From CAZGHS01 sp964525495 (GTDB taxonomy: Bacteria; Patescibacteriota; Microgenomatia; JALYQM01), in assembly GCA_964525495.1 (NCBI GenBank), contig CAZGHS010000003.1, positions 1 to 64,000 on the forward strand: a stretch of 64,000 nt of DNA, written 5' to 3'. Positions within the stretch are counted from its first letter, which is position 1; the number at the start of each line of letters is the position of its first letter. Positions 1-8,776 of this stretch are shown piece after piece. The translations under genes were made by a program, and so were the position numbers. The notes below the pieces were generated by a model. The model made no database searches. It had not been told where the DNA came from and saw nothing but the letters and a program-made list of their open reading frames with translations.

Positions 1-55
1 CGACCAGTAACGAGAATTGTAGAATTATGGAATCGATTTATTATTGGAAACTAAT

Positions 56-2011
56 ATGAGTAAAAAAACAATTGCGCTTATTACATTTTTTTCAGTTGCA
101 GCCGTTGGCGGACCTTTTTTGATTTCTCCTCCAATGCAGACGAATACCGCTATAGCTACCGCAACACCTGAGGCGATAGTAGAGATGACTGAAGCTCCTC
201 GTGCACCTGCTCAAACTGTTTATAATACAAATTCATGGTTTTCGAGTGCATATTCTTTTCCTTCACAGCCGCTTTATTCTTATCCTGGTGCGTTTAAGAT
301 TTCTGATAAAGGTTTGGGTGTAGCAAATCCGGTAGTTCGAGTAGATGGAAAAACTATATTTGGTTCATACGATGAAATGTGTAGTGTAAATGCAGGGAAT
401 CCCGTCATATCAAGTAAAGTAGTGGATTATGGTGACTGGAATGTAAATCTTGCGCTTAAAGATACATCTTCTGAGTTTACTGTAGGACTTGTTCAAGGTA
501 TGCCACAAACATATATTTCTAACTTGAGTGAGATGAACGTTTCCTGTCAGGCGGCTGTTGTTTCCCTAAACGAGTCGATCGCAGTAGTGAAACGAGGGGA
601 GAGTGCCATAATTTTTCAAGGAAAAGGTGACTCTGTAATAACTTCTATAAACGACACCTCATTTAAAATTACATCGCCTGAGAAATTGTATCGAGTAAGC
701 GTGCTTCCATCTTTGAGTGACGCAACTCTTACTTTTTTTAAAGAGACCGAGTGGAATAGTGTGACTAATACAGCTATTTCATACGTGCCGACTGAAAAAA
801 CCATTACTACTACATATAGTTTTGTTTCAGAGAAAGAATTACCTGTTTTGACGACTGTTTGGCCGCATCATGGCAAACCTGAGAATGTTAAACCCAATGA
901 CGCATATACGTATTCGACTGTTATTGGGCCTATGAAATTAGTTGAAACAAAAGAATTCTCGACCAAAACTGAAGACCCTTCCTTAGTTTTTCAATTTGAG
1001 GAAGTAAAAGCAAAAGTTTCTCGAGATAAGATTATTGCCGCGATTAAGAAGGACTCAGTACGGTATTTAGCTGAGAAAAGTCCGGAGGGTGTTTATTTCA
1101 AGGGAACTTGGATCGGAGCACTGACGAGTTTAGTTCAACTAGCGGATCTTTATAATGTTACTGAGTTCGAGTCTAAGTTGGTTGACCGTCTTCAATCAGA
1201 AATGCAGCAATCTTTAACTCAATTTGCCTATGATGATAAAACTAAAATGTATATAGCAAAGAAGCCCGAATTTGGCAACGAAAAGGGAAATGATCATCAT
1301 TTTCATTATGGATACTATATTAGAGCGGCGGCTGTGTTAGAGCAGATGAAAAAAGGATCGATCGCTTCTGAGTCTGCAGTTATAAATGAGATGGTGGCAG
1401 ATGTTTCAAATGAGGACTATTCCAGCTCACGATACCCTCGATATCGCTCATATTCTGTGTACGAAGGACATTCATGGGCTGACGGTGTAGCTGGTTTTGC
1501 TGATGGCAATAACCAGGAGTCGACCTCGGAGTCTTTAAATGCGTGGTATGCCCTGTGGATGTGGGGTAATGCGACTGGTGATACTAAGCTCCAGGAGCGG
1601 GGTGAGTGGCTTTTCTCTCAGGAAGTAGCCGGTACTCAATCATATTGGTTCGGGAAGGGTAATCCCTTTCCTACGGGCTATGCGTACCCTATTAGTTCTT
1701 TGGTCTGGGGTGGAAAACGTGATTTTAGTACTTGGTTCAGTGCGCATCCTATGCATATCCTGGGTATCCAGTTCTTGCCGATGACTCCAGCCTCAAAATA
1801 TTTAGCTGGTGTATCAGATGGAGTTAAGATCGAGGCATTTTTACGTTCAGAAGAAGTCGTCGGACATGAGTGGGGAGACTTATATTTAGCATATTTGTCG
1901 TACTTTAATCCTGACGAAGCATCCCAATTGCTGCCTCGAGTTCAAAGCGACGGTGGGCTCAAACTTGAATCACTGCGTTATCAGGTTATTTACTCAAATC
2001 AGCAAAAGTAG
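56..2011 (+). CDS. GH81 family endo-beta-1,3-glucanase, secreted
   Basis: Predicted to hydrolyse internal beta-1,3-glucan bonds outside the membrane. The N-terminal 30 or so residues have a lysine-rich start and a hydrophobic stretch, as in a signal peptide or membrane anchor. The family is recognised by the DHHFHYGY block (D413) and by NNQES followed by TSE (E488 and E492); the 75-residue spacing between D413 and E488 fits the known GH81 catalytic pair. A GHSWADG block also matches the family. An in-frame TTG lies 12 bases upstream, but the ATG at 56 gives the better signal-peptide start. At 651 residues it is close to bacterial GH81 length. It sits at the edge of a polysaccharide locus, so it may trim or release the glycan made there, or digest external glucan. 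The family call is firm; the substrate in this cell is inferred. Confidence 0.87.
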   Translation: MSKKTIALITFFSVAAVGGPFLISPPMQTNTAIATATPEAIVEMTEAPRAPAQTVYNTNSWFSSAYSFPSQPLYSYPGAFKISDKGLGVANPVVRVDGKTIFGSYDEMCSVNAGNPVISSKVVDYGDWNVNLALKDTSSEFTVGLVQGMPQTYISNLSEMNVSCQAAVVSLNESIAVVKRGESAIIFQGKGDSVITSINDTSFKITSPEKLYRVSVLPSLSDATLTFFKETEWNSVTNTAISYVPTEKTITTTYSFVSEKELPVLTTVWPHHGKPENVKPNDAYTYSTVIGPMKLVETKEFSTKTEDPSLVFQFEEVKAKVSRDKIIAAIKKDSVRYLAEKSPEGVYFKGTWIGALTSLVQLADLYNVTEFESKLVDRLQSEMQQSLTQFAYDDKTKMYIAKKPEFGNEKGNDHHFHYGYYIRAAAVLEQMKKGSIASESAVINEMVADVSNEDYSSSRYPRYRSYSVYEGHSWADGVAGFADGNNQESTSESLNAWYALWMWGNATGDTKLQERGEWLFSQEVAGTQSYWFGKGNPFPTGYAYPISSLVWGGKRDFSTWFSAHPMHILGIQFLPMTPASKYLAGVSDGVKIEAFLRSEEVVGHEWGDLYLAYLSYFNPDEASQLLPRVQSDGGLKLESLRYQVIYSNQQK

Positions 2012-2093
2012 CCTAAAAAACTATACTAGACTGTAGATATATATACGTGAACTTCTTTTTATACACTCGGATATGCTGTTTTAGATCATAAGA

Positions 2094-2124
2094 TTGACAA
2101 ATGAGCTAGAAAGTGGTATATAGT
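2094..2124 (+). promoter_or_regulatory. Sigma70-type promoter for the HTH gene
   Basis: A perfect TTGACA (2094-2099) is followed after 17 bases by TATATA (2117-2122), which overlaps TATAGT at 2119-2124. The predicted transcript starts within a few bases of the ATG at 2134, and the alternative GTG at 2113 falls inside the promoter, so the start at 2134 is preferred. Confidence 0.6.
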
Positions 2125-2133
2125 ATTATTTAT

Positions 2134-2307
2134 ATGTCTATAGACTTCATGACGCCACAGGAAGTGGCAAATTTACTAAAGCTTAATGTTATGACCGTGT
2201 ACGAGTACATTCGTAATGGTGCGCTCAAGGCCATTAAATTCGGACGTAGTTATAGAATTTTAAGCAAAGACTTTGATAAGTTTATTGAATCACGGCGAGT
2301 CAATTAA
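2134..2307 (+). CDS. Excisionase/MerR-type helix-turn-helix DNA-binding protein
   Basis: A 57-residue single-domain protein. The pattern MTPQEVANLLKL, then TVYEYIRNG, then KAIKFGRSYRI is the standard helix-turn-helix_17 (excisionase-like) fold: recognition helix around residues 18-28 and a short wing ending in FGRSYRI. Such proteins bind DNA as small regulators or recombination directionality factors. No integrase or att repeat is visible, so a regulator role is more likely. It lies between the GH81 gene and the large glycosyltransferase operon, about 60 bases before the latter, and could regulate either. That role is inferred from position only. Confidence 0.75.
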   Translation: MSIDFMTPQEVANLLKLNVMTVYEYIRNGALKAIKFGRSYRILSKDFDKFIESRRVN

Positions 2308-2369
2308 GACTCGTTGAATATACCATCCTGCCCATTCTTGTATTAGTTACGTATACATGTGGGCATTTT

Positions 2370-4592
2370 ATGAAAAAAATAGGTATTTCTGTTGTTGTTC
2401 CAGCCTTTAACGAAGAGGGAACTATTGCTGACTTGATTAAGCGGGTTCATGCACAACTTAGCGATAGATATCTTTATGAGATTTTGATTATAAATGATAA
2501 TTCGACTGATACAACAGCTTCGGTAGTTACCTCTTTTTCACCCACTTATTGTGTTCGACTTCTTACTAAACCTCAGAATATTCCTCAAGGTAAAGCAGAA
2601 TGCTTGCTTTATGGATTCTCACAGGCTCAGTATGAACTGATTTGTATGATTGATGGCGATTTGCAGTATCCGCCGGAAGCGCTGCCAGAAATGATTTCTA
2701 AAATAGAGCAGGGCGCGGATGTAGTTGTTGCAAATAGAGTTGACGTTCAGACGAGCTTTATGCGTGTAGTTACCAGTAAGTTTTTTAGATTTTTCTTTGC
2801 TCGTGTGCTGCATGGACTTACATGCGATGTTCAGTCAGGTCTAAAAGTTTTCAAAAAAGAGATTATTGAGCGGATATCTATTAAGCCTACACGTTGGACT
2901 TTTGATCTCGAATTTTTAACACATGCTCGATCTGCAGGATATATCATCGATACCGTAACTATTACTTTTGAAGAGCGCTTAGCTGGTGTTACTAAAATCA
3001 ATGTTTTGAAAGCTTCATACGAAATTGGCATTAACGCACTCAAGCTTAGATTGCTCGGATCACCTATAGTTCCTTTTCATCCTACCGTGGAACAGAAAGA
3101 GGGAAAAGGTTTTCATCATAAAGGTATTAAGTATATTTTTCATTCTGCGCTTCATCACACCGAGAGTGCTCTCGTAATTTTGACGACAAGGCAGAAGCTT
3201 TTTCTTTATGGACTTGTCGCAGTGTTTGTTATTGGTTTAATACTAAATTTCAAGATAACACTGATCGTGCTGATTGGAGCTCTGACGGTATTATATTTTG
3301 CTGATCTCCTTTTTAACTTTTATCTTATATGTAAGAGTTTTTACAAACCAAGTGAAATTGTTGTTAGTGAGCAGGATATTAACAAAGTAGATCCTTCAAG
3401 TTGGCCAACGTATACGATTTTTTGCCCTCTCTATAAAGAATGGGAAGTACTTCCTCAATTTGTGAGCGCGATGTCAGAGCTGGATTATCCAAAGGATAAA
3501 TTACAAGTAATGTTATTGCTTGAAGAGAATGATCCAGAAACTATTGAAAAAGCTCGAGAGTTTAATTTACCAAGTTATTTTGATATTGTGATCGTTCCTC
3601 ATTCTAAGCCAAAGACTAAACCAAAAGCTTGTAACTATGGATTGCTTCATGCTAAGGGTGAATATATTGTCATCTATGATGCAGAGGATGTTCCGGATAC
3701 ATTACAGGTTAAGAAAGCTGTTTTAGCTTTCCGAAGAGTCGACTCTACTGTGAAGTGTATTCAGGCAAAGCTTAATTATTACAATCCGAATCAAAATCTT
3801 TTAACACGATTTTTTACTGCGGAATATTCTTTATGGTTCGATCTTGTTTTATCGGGATTGCAGTCAGTTGAAACACTCATTCCGCTTGGTGGAACTTCAA
3901 ATCACTTTAGAACAATAGATCTAAAAGAGATGAATGGATGGGATGCGTTTAATGTTACAGAAGACTGTGACTTGGGTATTCGCATGGTAAAGCGAGGTTA
4001 TAGAACTGCGTTGTTGGATTCAACGACACTCGAAGAAGCAAACAGTGACTATATGAACTGGTTGTGGCAGCGATCACGATGGATAAAAGGTTACATTGTT
4101 TCTTATTTTGTACACATGCGTAATCCACGAGCATTTATTGCTTCAGGTCAGTGGAAGCACTTACTTGCGTTGCAGTTGGTAGTAGGCGGCAAAATTCTTT
4201 CCTTGTTTATTAACCCGCTGATGTGGGTTATCACTATAAGTTATTTCGTTTTCCGCTCTACTCTTGGCCCGGCTATTCAAGCGCTTTATCCAGCACCGAT
4301 TTTCTATATGGCTGTCTTATGTTTGGTTGCTGGCAATTTTATGTATGTGTATTACTACATGATTGGATGTGTAAAAAAGCAGCATTATGGATTAGTTAAG
4401 TATATTTATCTCATACCTTTTTACTGGTTGTCTATGAGTATGGCCGCGTGGTTAGCAATCTATAAGTTGATTGTTGCCCCACATCAATGGTCTAAAACAA
4501 AGCATGGACTTCATCTTTCAAATCAGAAGACTGTAGCACAAGTAGCTCATACTATTGGACGGCCAGCAATTGTGATGGAAAAGGCAAACTAA
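2370..4592 (+). CDS. Two-domain GT2 glycosyltransferase (DPM1-like plus cellulose-synthase-like)
   Basis: A 740-residue fusion of two GT-A fold transferases. Residues about 1-230 are a dolichol-phosphate-mannose-synthase-like GT2 with NDNSTDT near residue 45 and the DGD metal site at D95/D97. Two hydrophobic segments follow at roughly 270-320. Residues about 345-740 are a second, processive-type GT2 with DAED at 437-440, the TED acid/base motif at E531/D532 and the QxxRW motif at Q567-W571, followed by several membrane helices. The second half resembles XagB/NodC/curdlan-synthase-like enzymes that polymerise sugars across the membrane. It opens a run of closely spaced glycan genes (4 bases to the next). 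The product is not identifiable from sequence. A neighbouring beta-1,3-glucanase makes a beta-glucan possible. Confidence 0.85.
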   Translation: MKKIGISVVVPAFNEEGTIADLIKRVHAQLSDRYLYEILIINDNSTDTTASVVTSFSPTYCVRLLTKPQNIPQGKAECLLYGFSQAQYELICMIDGDLQYPPEALPEMISKIEQGADVVVANRVDVQTSFMRVVTSKFFRFFFARVLHGLTCDVQSGLKVFKKEIIERISIKPTRWTFDLEFLTHARSAGYIIDTVTITFEERLAGVTKINVLKASYEIGINALKLRLLGSPIVPFHPTVEQKEGKGFHHKGIKYIFHSALHHTESALVILTTRQKLFLYGLVAVFVIGLILNFKITLIVLIGALTVLYFADLLFNFYLICKSFYKPSEIVVSEQDINKVDPSSWPTYTIFCPLYKEWEVLPQFVSAMSELDYPKDKLQVMLLLEENDPETIEKAREFNLPSYFDIVIVPHSKPKTKPKACNYGLLHAKGEYIVIYDAEDVPDTLQVKKAVLAFRRVDSTVKCIQAKLNYYNPNQNLLTRFFTAEYSLWFDLVLSGLQSVETLIPLGGTSNHFRTIDLKEMNGWDAFNVTEDCDLGIRMVKRGYRTALLDSTTLEEANSDYMNWLWQRSRWIKGYIVSYFVHMRNPRAFIASGQWKHLLALQLVVGGKILSLFINPLMWVITISYFVFRSTLGPAIQALYPAPIFYMAVLCLVAGNFMYVYYYMIGCVKKQHYGLVKYIYLIPFYWLSMSMAAWLAIYKLIVAPHQWSKTKHGLHLSNQKTVAQVAHTIGRPAIVMEKAN

Positions 4593-4596
4593 CAAT

Positions 4597-7008
4597 ATGA
4601 TTAAGTACTCGACTCGAATCATTTCTGATAGTGGTGTACTCGTTATAGCGATGATGCTTTCTAATGGCTTAAATTTTGTGTATAACGCATATCTTGGTCG
4701 CGTACTTACCTTTGAAGAATTTGGATTGATTACTCTAGTTAATACATTTTTGTTTTTAGCTACGATGTTTTTGGGAGCATATGGAGCTACGATTAATCAT
4801 CGGGTTTCATATTTACTTGGTGCGCATAACAAGGAAGCGGCAGCACAATTTTTTCTTAAGACGCGAAATCAGGCTTTGGTTATTGTAGGATTTGTTACTA
4901 TTCTATGGGTAATCTTTTCTTCATCGCTTGGTACACTTTTTCAAATCTCTGATCCACAGATAACGCTATTTTTTAGCCCAGTGTTTTTGCTTTTAGTCGT
5001 TTTGATTGCGGGAAGAACTTATCTACAAGGAACTTTGGCTTTTGGCATTGTTGCGTTGATCTACTTAACTGAAAGTATTACAAAACTTGTGTCAGTTTTT
5101 ATTCTTGTTGGTGCTGGTATGAGCACATACGCATACTTGTCTATTCCTTTTTCTATTTTATGTGCAGCGATTGTATGTGGCATAACTTTATATGGAAGAA
5201 CACCGGTATCTAAATCTTCAGACATAGTTAGCTCAGACTTGCAGTTTCCCACCTCATTTTATTTAGCTGCTATATTTAGTGGTTTATCGACAACTGCTTT
5301 TTTGAGTATTGATGTTTTACTTGCTAAACATTTTTTGTCACCAACTGCTGCAGGAGAATATTCATTGCTTTCACTCGTTGGAAAGATGGTTTTCTTCTTG
5401 GGCTCGCTTTTTAACTCGTTTATGGTGACTTTTGTAAGTCGCGATATGGGTAAAGGGCGTTCTACTAACGGAACATTTTATATGTTGCTGTGCTTAGAAG
5501 CGTTTGTAACTTTAAGCGCATTTGTGCTTTTTGGTTTGATGGGGGATATAACGGTGCCGTTCCTGTTCGGAAGTAAGGCTTTAGCAATTGTACCGTTCGT
5601 AACTTTGTATACGTTTGGAATTGCCTTATTTACACTGACTAATACGATTGTTCAGTATAGGTTAATACGTCATAATTATGTTTTTCCTATAACTGCGATT
5701 ATTACTTCAGTTTTGATGTTTGTTGGTATTTTGCTCGTTCATGACAATGTTCAAGCGATTTCACGAGTGGTGGCATTTTCTTCTATCATAGGATTTTTAG
5801 TCATATCGATAATGCATGTGATGTTTGAACAGGGGAAATTTATTCTTCGTAATTTTATTGACCTATTTGATTTGTTCTCAACAGTTGGAAATGAGAATCA
5901 TAATCCAAATACTGGTAAGAAAGTGCTTATATTTAATTGGCGCGATATTCGACATGAACGTGCCGGTGGGGCAGAAGTATATATACATGAACTTGCTAAG
6001 CGATGGGTTACTGAGGGTGTAAAGGTTACATTGTTTTGTGGTAACGATGGTAAATGCCCTCGATATGAAGAGATTGATGGTGTTGAAGTGGTTCGAAGGG
6101 GTGGCTTTTATTTTGTATATGTATGGGCGTTTTTATACTATGTGTTTAAGTTTCGTGGTAAGTACGATGTTATTGTAGATTGCGAGAACGGAATACCGTT
6201 CTTTACTCCATTGTATACGCGGGAGCGACAGTATTTGGTCATTCACCATGTCCATCAGGAAGTGTTTCGCAAAAGTTTACCTGGTCCACTTGCGCAGCTA
6301 GCTATATTTTTTGAAACTAAATTGATGCCGTATGTGTACGAGTCGGTTCAGATAATTACGGTCTCTCCTTCATCAAAAACGGAGATAGAGGAGCTTGGGT
6401 TAACCAAGGAAGATATTCATGTTGTATATAACGGTATCGATATAAATCATTTTGTACCTCAAAAAAAGAACGAACGTCCGAACGTTTTGTACTTAGGACG
6501 ACTTAAAAGTTATAAGAGTGTTGATGTTTTTGTTAAGGCTGCTCAAAAAATTATTAAAGTTATTCCTGATGTTGAATTTGTTATTGCAGGTGATGGAGAG
6601 GAGCGTAAAAAGCTAGAACAGTTAGCTGATAAGTTAGGCTTAAAGGAATGTATTCGTTTTGTAGGTAAAGTTACAGAAGATATGAAAGTGAAGCTTTATC
6701 AGGAGGCTTGGGTTTTTGTAAATCCGTCATTTAGAGAAGGATGGGGAATTACAACAATCGAAGCTAATGCGTGTGGTACTCCTGTGGTTGCTTCTCGTGT
6801 ACCTGGTTTGATTGATTCGGTAAAGAATCCCCACACCGGTTACTTAGTTGAATATGGTAATGATAGTGAGTTTGCAGAGCAGATAACAAAGTTGCTTTTA
6901 GAGACCGATTTGAGAAGCGCGATGTCGCAAGAAGCTATTGCATGGGCAAAAGAGTTTAGTTGGGATGCAAGTGCAAAAAGAGCTTTGGAGGTGCTATACC
7001 ATGAATAA
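4597..7008 (+). CDS. Fused polysaccharide flippase (Wzx-like) and GT4 glycosyltransferase
   Basis: An 803-residue two-part protein. Residues about 1-425 are a polytopic membrane domain with some 12 hydrophobic segments and the opening pattern of MATE-like O-antigen/oligosaccharide flippases (NGLNFVYNAYLGRVL, then FGLITLV). Residues about 440-803 form a GT-B fold retaining GT4: a glycine-rich HERAGGAEVY start, YLGRL near 630 and the EX7E motif REGWGITTIEA at E714 and E722. The reading frame runs continuously through the joint with no internal stop. The flippase half would move a lipid-linked glycan across the membrane, and the GT4 half faces the cytoplasm and would add a sugar first. These are usually separate genes. 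The upstream gene ends 4 bases before the start. Confidence 0.87.
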   Translation: MIKYSTRIISDSGVLVIAMMLSNGLNFVYNAYLGRVLTFEEFGLITLVNTFLFLATMFLGAYGATINHRVSYLLGAHNKEAAAQFFLKTRNQALVIVGFVTILWVIFSSSLGTLFQISDPQITLFFSPVFLLLVVLIAGRTYLQGTLAFGIVALIYLTESITKLVSVFILVGAGMSTYAYLSIPFSILCAAIVCGITLYGRTPVSKSSDIVSSDLQFPTSFYLAAIFSGLSTTAFLSIDVLLAKHFLSPTAAGEYSLLSLVGKMVFFLGSLFNSFMVTFVSRDMGKGRSTNGTFYMLLCLEAFVTLSAFVLFGLMGDITVPFLFGSKALAIVPFVTLYTFGIALFTLTNTIVQYRLIRHNYVFPITAIITSVLMFVGILLVHDNVQAISRVVAFSSIIGFLVISIMHVMFEQGKFILRNFIDLFDLFSTVGNENHNPNTGKKVLIFNWRDIRHERAGGAEVYIHELAKRWVTEGVKVTLFCGNDGKCPRYEEIDGVEVVRRGGFYFVYVWAFLYYVFKFRGKYDVIVDCENGIPFFTPLYTRERQYLVIHHVHQEVFRKSLPGPLAQLAIFFETKLMPYVYESVQIITVSPSSKTEIEELGLTKEDIHVVYNGIDINHFVPQKKNERPNVLYLGRLKSYKSVDVFVKAAQKIIKVIPDVEFVIAGDGEERKKLEQLADKLGLKECIRFVGKVTEDMKVKLYQEAWVFVNPSFREGWGITTIEANACGTPVVASRVPGLIDSVKNPHTGYLVEYGNDSEFAEQITKLLLETDLRSAMSQEAIAWAKEFSWDASAKRALEVLYHE

Positions 7009-7855
7009 GTACCTTATACTTGCACGGACATATGATCTCACACCGCCGACATGGGTTCACTATTGTTGGGGTATGGTCATGGGAAATATTAATCGCTTGT
7101 TTAGATTTAAAAATAAAGAAGTTCAGCATTTTTTTGGCTATACTCTTGAGAAAGTTGTATCTAAAACTAATGGTTATCATAACTACCGTGTTGGTATTTA
7201 TACTAAAAATGGTGTTCGTTATTTTGTAAAGTTTTGGTCCGGAACTGTCCGAGATTATAATTTCTACTCGTTGGTAAATGAGTTCTTTACTTCTGCTGCG
7301 TTGTATTCTGTTAGTCAGGACCGTACTGATCGAAAAATCTATTTTCCAGATATTAAAGATTTATATGTTTCTCGAAATAGTATGGCGATAATATATGAGT
7401 ATATCGATGGTCACGAATTAACTTTAGAATCTAAGGAAGTTCAACAGGAAACTATTACTAATGTCTTGGCTTATTTAAAGTCGTTAGCACCTGTGCTTTC
7501 AAGTGAATATAAGCCATATTTGAAAATGCGTGGCTTCGTTTATTATTGCGTTTCTTTTCCGTATTATTTTTATAAGTTTGCGATACCAGCTCCTTCAAAA
7601 GTTCTTTCACTTATTCCTACACTTATAAGGTCGTTGTTGTCATTGCGAACTAAATCACTTATTCCTACTCATGGAGATTTGACTACAGATAATATTCGAG
7701 TGTCGGGTGAGCGAATTTATCTTGTTGATTTCGAATATTTTTCGCTTACTTATTCAGGGTATGATCGATACTATTTTTATAAGCAAGTAAAAGGTGGAAT
7801 GCCAGGACGACTAAACGAAATTATTCGTTTATCTGCTGATGTGCATATGCGCTAG
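7001..7855 (+). CDS. Protein-kinase-like small-molecule kinase (APH/choline-kinase fold)
   Basis: The catalytic loop HGDLTTDN (H224-N231) and the metal-binding DFE (D243) place it in the aminoglycoside-phosphotransferase/choline-kinase branch of the kinase fold. An N-terminal RYFVKFW segment near residue 60 supplies a candidate ATP-binding lysine. It starts 8 bases inside the previous gene behind a strong GGAGGTG ribosome site, so it is translationally coupled to the flippase-GT4. In this setting phosphorylation of a sugar or lipid-linked glycan is a reasonable guess, by analogy with lipopolysaccharide kinases. The substrate is unknown. Confidence 0.72.
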   Translation: MNKYLILARTYDLTPPTWVHYCWGMVMGNINRLFRFKNKEVQHFFGYTLEKVVSKTNGYHNYRVGIYTKNGVRYFVKFWSGTVRDYNFYSLVNEFFTSAALYSVSQDRTDRKIYFPDIKDLYVSRNSMAIIYEYIDGHELTLESKEVQQETITNVLAYLKSLAPVLSSEYKPYLKMRGFVYYCVSFPYYFYKFAIPAPSKVLSLIPTLIRSLLSLRTKSLIPTHGDLTTDNIRVSGERIYLVDFEYFSLTYSGYDRYYFYKQVKGGMPGRLNEIIRLSADVHMR

Positions 7856-7863
7856 GGCTATTT

Positions 7864-8775
7864 ATGAAAAATATTTTTCATCCTAAAACAGTAAGTATAG
7901 GCATTCCAGCTCTCAATGAGGGTCGGAATATAAGTGCGCTTATTGAGTCATTGCTTGATCAAAAAGAAGAAGGCTTTGTGATTAAATGTATTTTGGTCGT
8001 ATCTGATGGTAGTACCGATAATACTGTCCATACTGTAAATTCGTTTACTGATCCGCGAGTTGAAGTAATTGCTGGCCATCAGAGAAAAGGGAAAGCCATT
8101 CGTCAGAACGAAATCATTTCACACTGTGAAAGCGATATCTTGGTGTTTTTGGATGCTGATATAAAAATTGACTCGGATAGGTTTTTGAAAACTTTAATTC
8201 ATCCTATTTTGAATGACACTGCTGACTATACCGCTGGAGGTATTGCTGCGCTTGCTTCAAAGGGGATTATTGACGGAGTATTGGGGTACATGATGCATGT
8301 TAAGTCGTATGTATATGGTCTTATTAATTACGGTGATAGCGTTTATACGTTCTATGGACCAGCTCGAGCATTTTCTAAGAAAGCATACTCTGAGTTGCAG
8401 TTTCCGAAGGTAGCGAGCGAAGATGCGTTTTCATATTTGCAGATGCAACAAAAGGGAATGCGTTATTTGCCAGTTCCTACTGCTCGCTACTATGTTCGCG
8501 TTCCTATGACACTTGCTGATCATAAGAAACAGAGCGTTAGGTTTATAAATTCACATCCTGATCTTGAACGCGCGTTTGGAAAGCAATTTGTGCAGGAAGC
8601 GTACCAGATTCCATTTGGAGTCAAAGTTCGTGGAATAATCTATGCCTTAGTTAAGAATCCTTTTTATTCGTTTATATATGTAGCTGTTTTTTGCTATATG
8701 AAGATTCAGGCAGCTCTGTCGAAACAATCACAGTTTTTGTGGGAAGCTCCGTCGACATCAAAGGATTTAAATTAA
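7864..8775 (+). CDS. GT2 family glycosyltransferase
   Basis: A 303-residue GT-A transferase. The nucleotide-binding start IGIPALNEGRN and SDGSTDNT are followed by the metal-binding DADIKID, all in the order of GT2 enzymes. A single hydrophobic segment near the C-terminus (around residues 268-285) may tether it to the membrane. It lies 8 bases after the kinase gene and 1 base before the deacetylase. It is paralogous in layout to the GT2 at 9600. Donor and acceptor cannot be read from sequence. Confidence 0.87.
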   Translation: MKNIFHPKTVSIGIPALNEGRNISALIESLLDQKEEGFVIKCILVVSDGSTDNTVHTVNSFTDPRVEVIAGHQRKGKAIRQNEIISHCESDILVFLDADIKIDSDRFLKTLIHPILNDTADYTAGGIAALASKGIIDGVLGYMMHVKSYVYGLINYGDSVYTFYGPARAFSKKAYSELQFPKVASEDAFSYLQMQQKGMRYLPVPTARYYVRVPMTLADHKKQSVRFINSHPDLERAFGKQFVQEAYQIPFGVKVRGIIYALVKNPFYSFIYVAVFCYMKIQAALSKQSQFLWEAPSTSKDLN

Positions 8776-8776
8776 T

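Noticed and set aside
2134..2307. Excisionase-like gene as a sign of an integrated phage or plasmid
   Set aside because: No integrase, att repeats, phage genes or tRNA-end insertion are nearby; the protein is better taken as a small regulator.
6938..7000. An earlier in-frame start for the kinase gene within the flippase-GT4 gene
   Set aside because: A strong GGAGGTG ribosome site lies directly before the ATG at 7001, and the extra residues are frame-shifted GT4 sequence.
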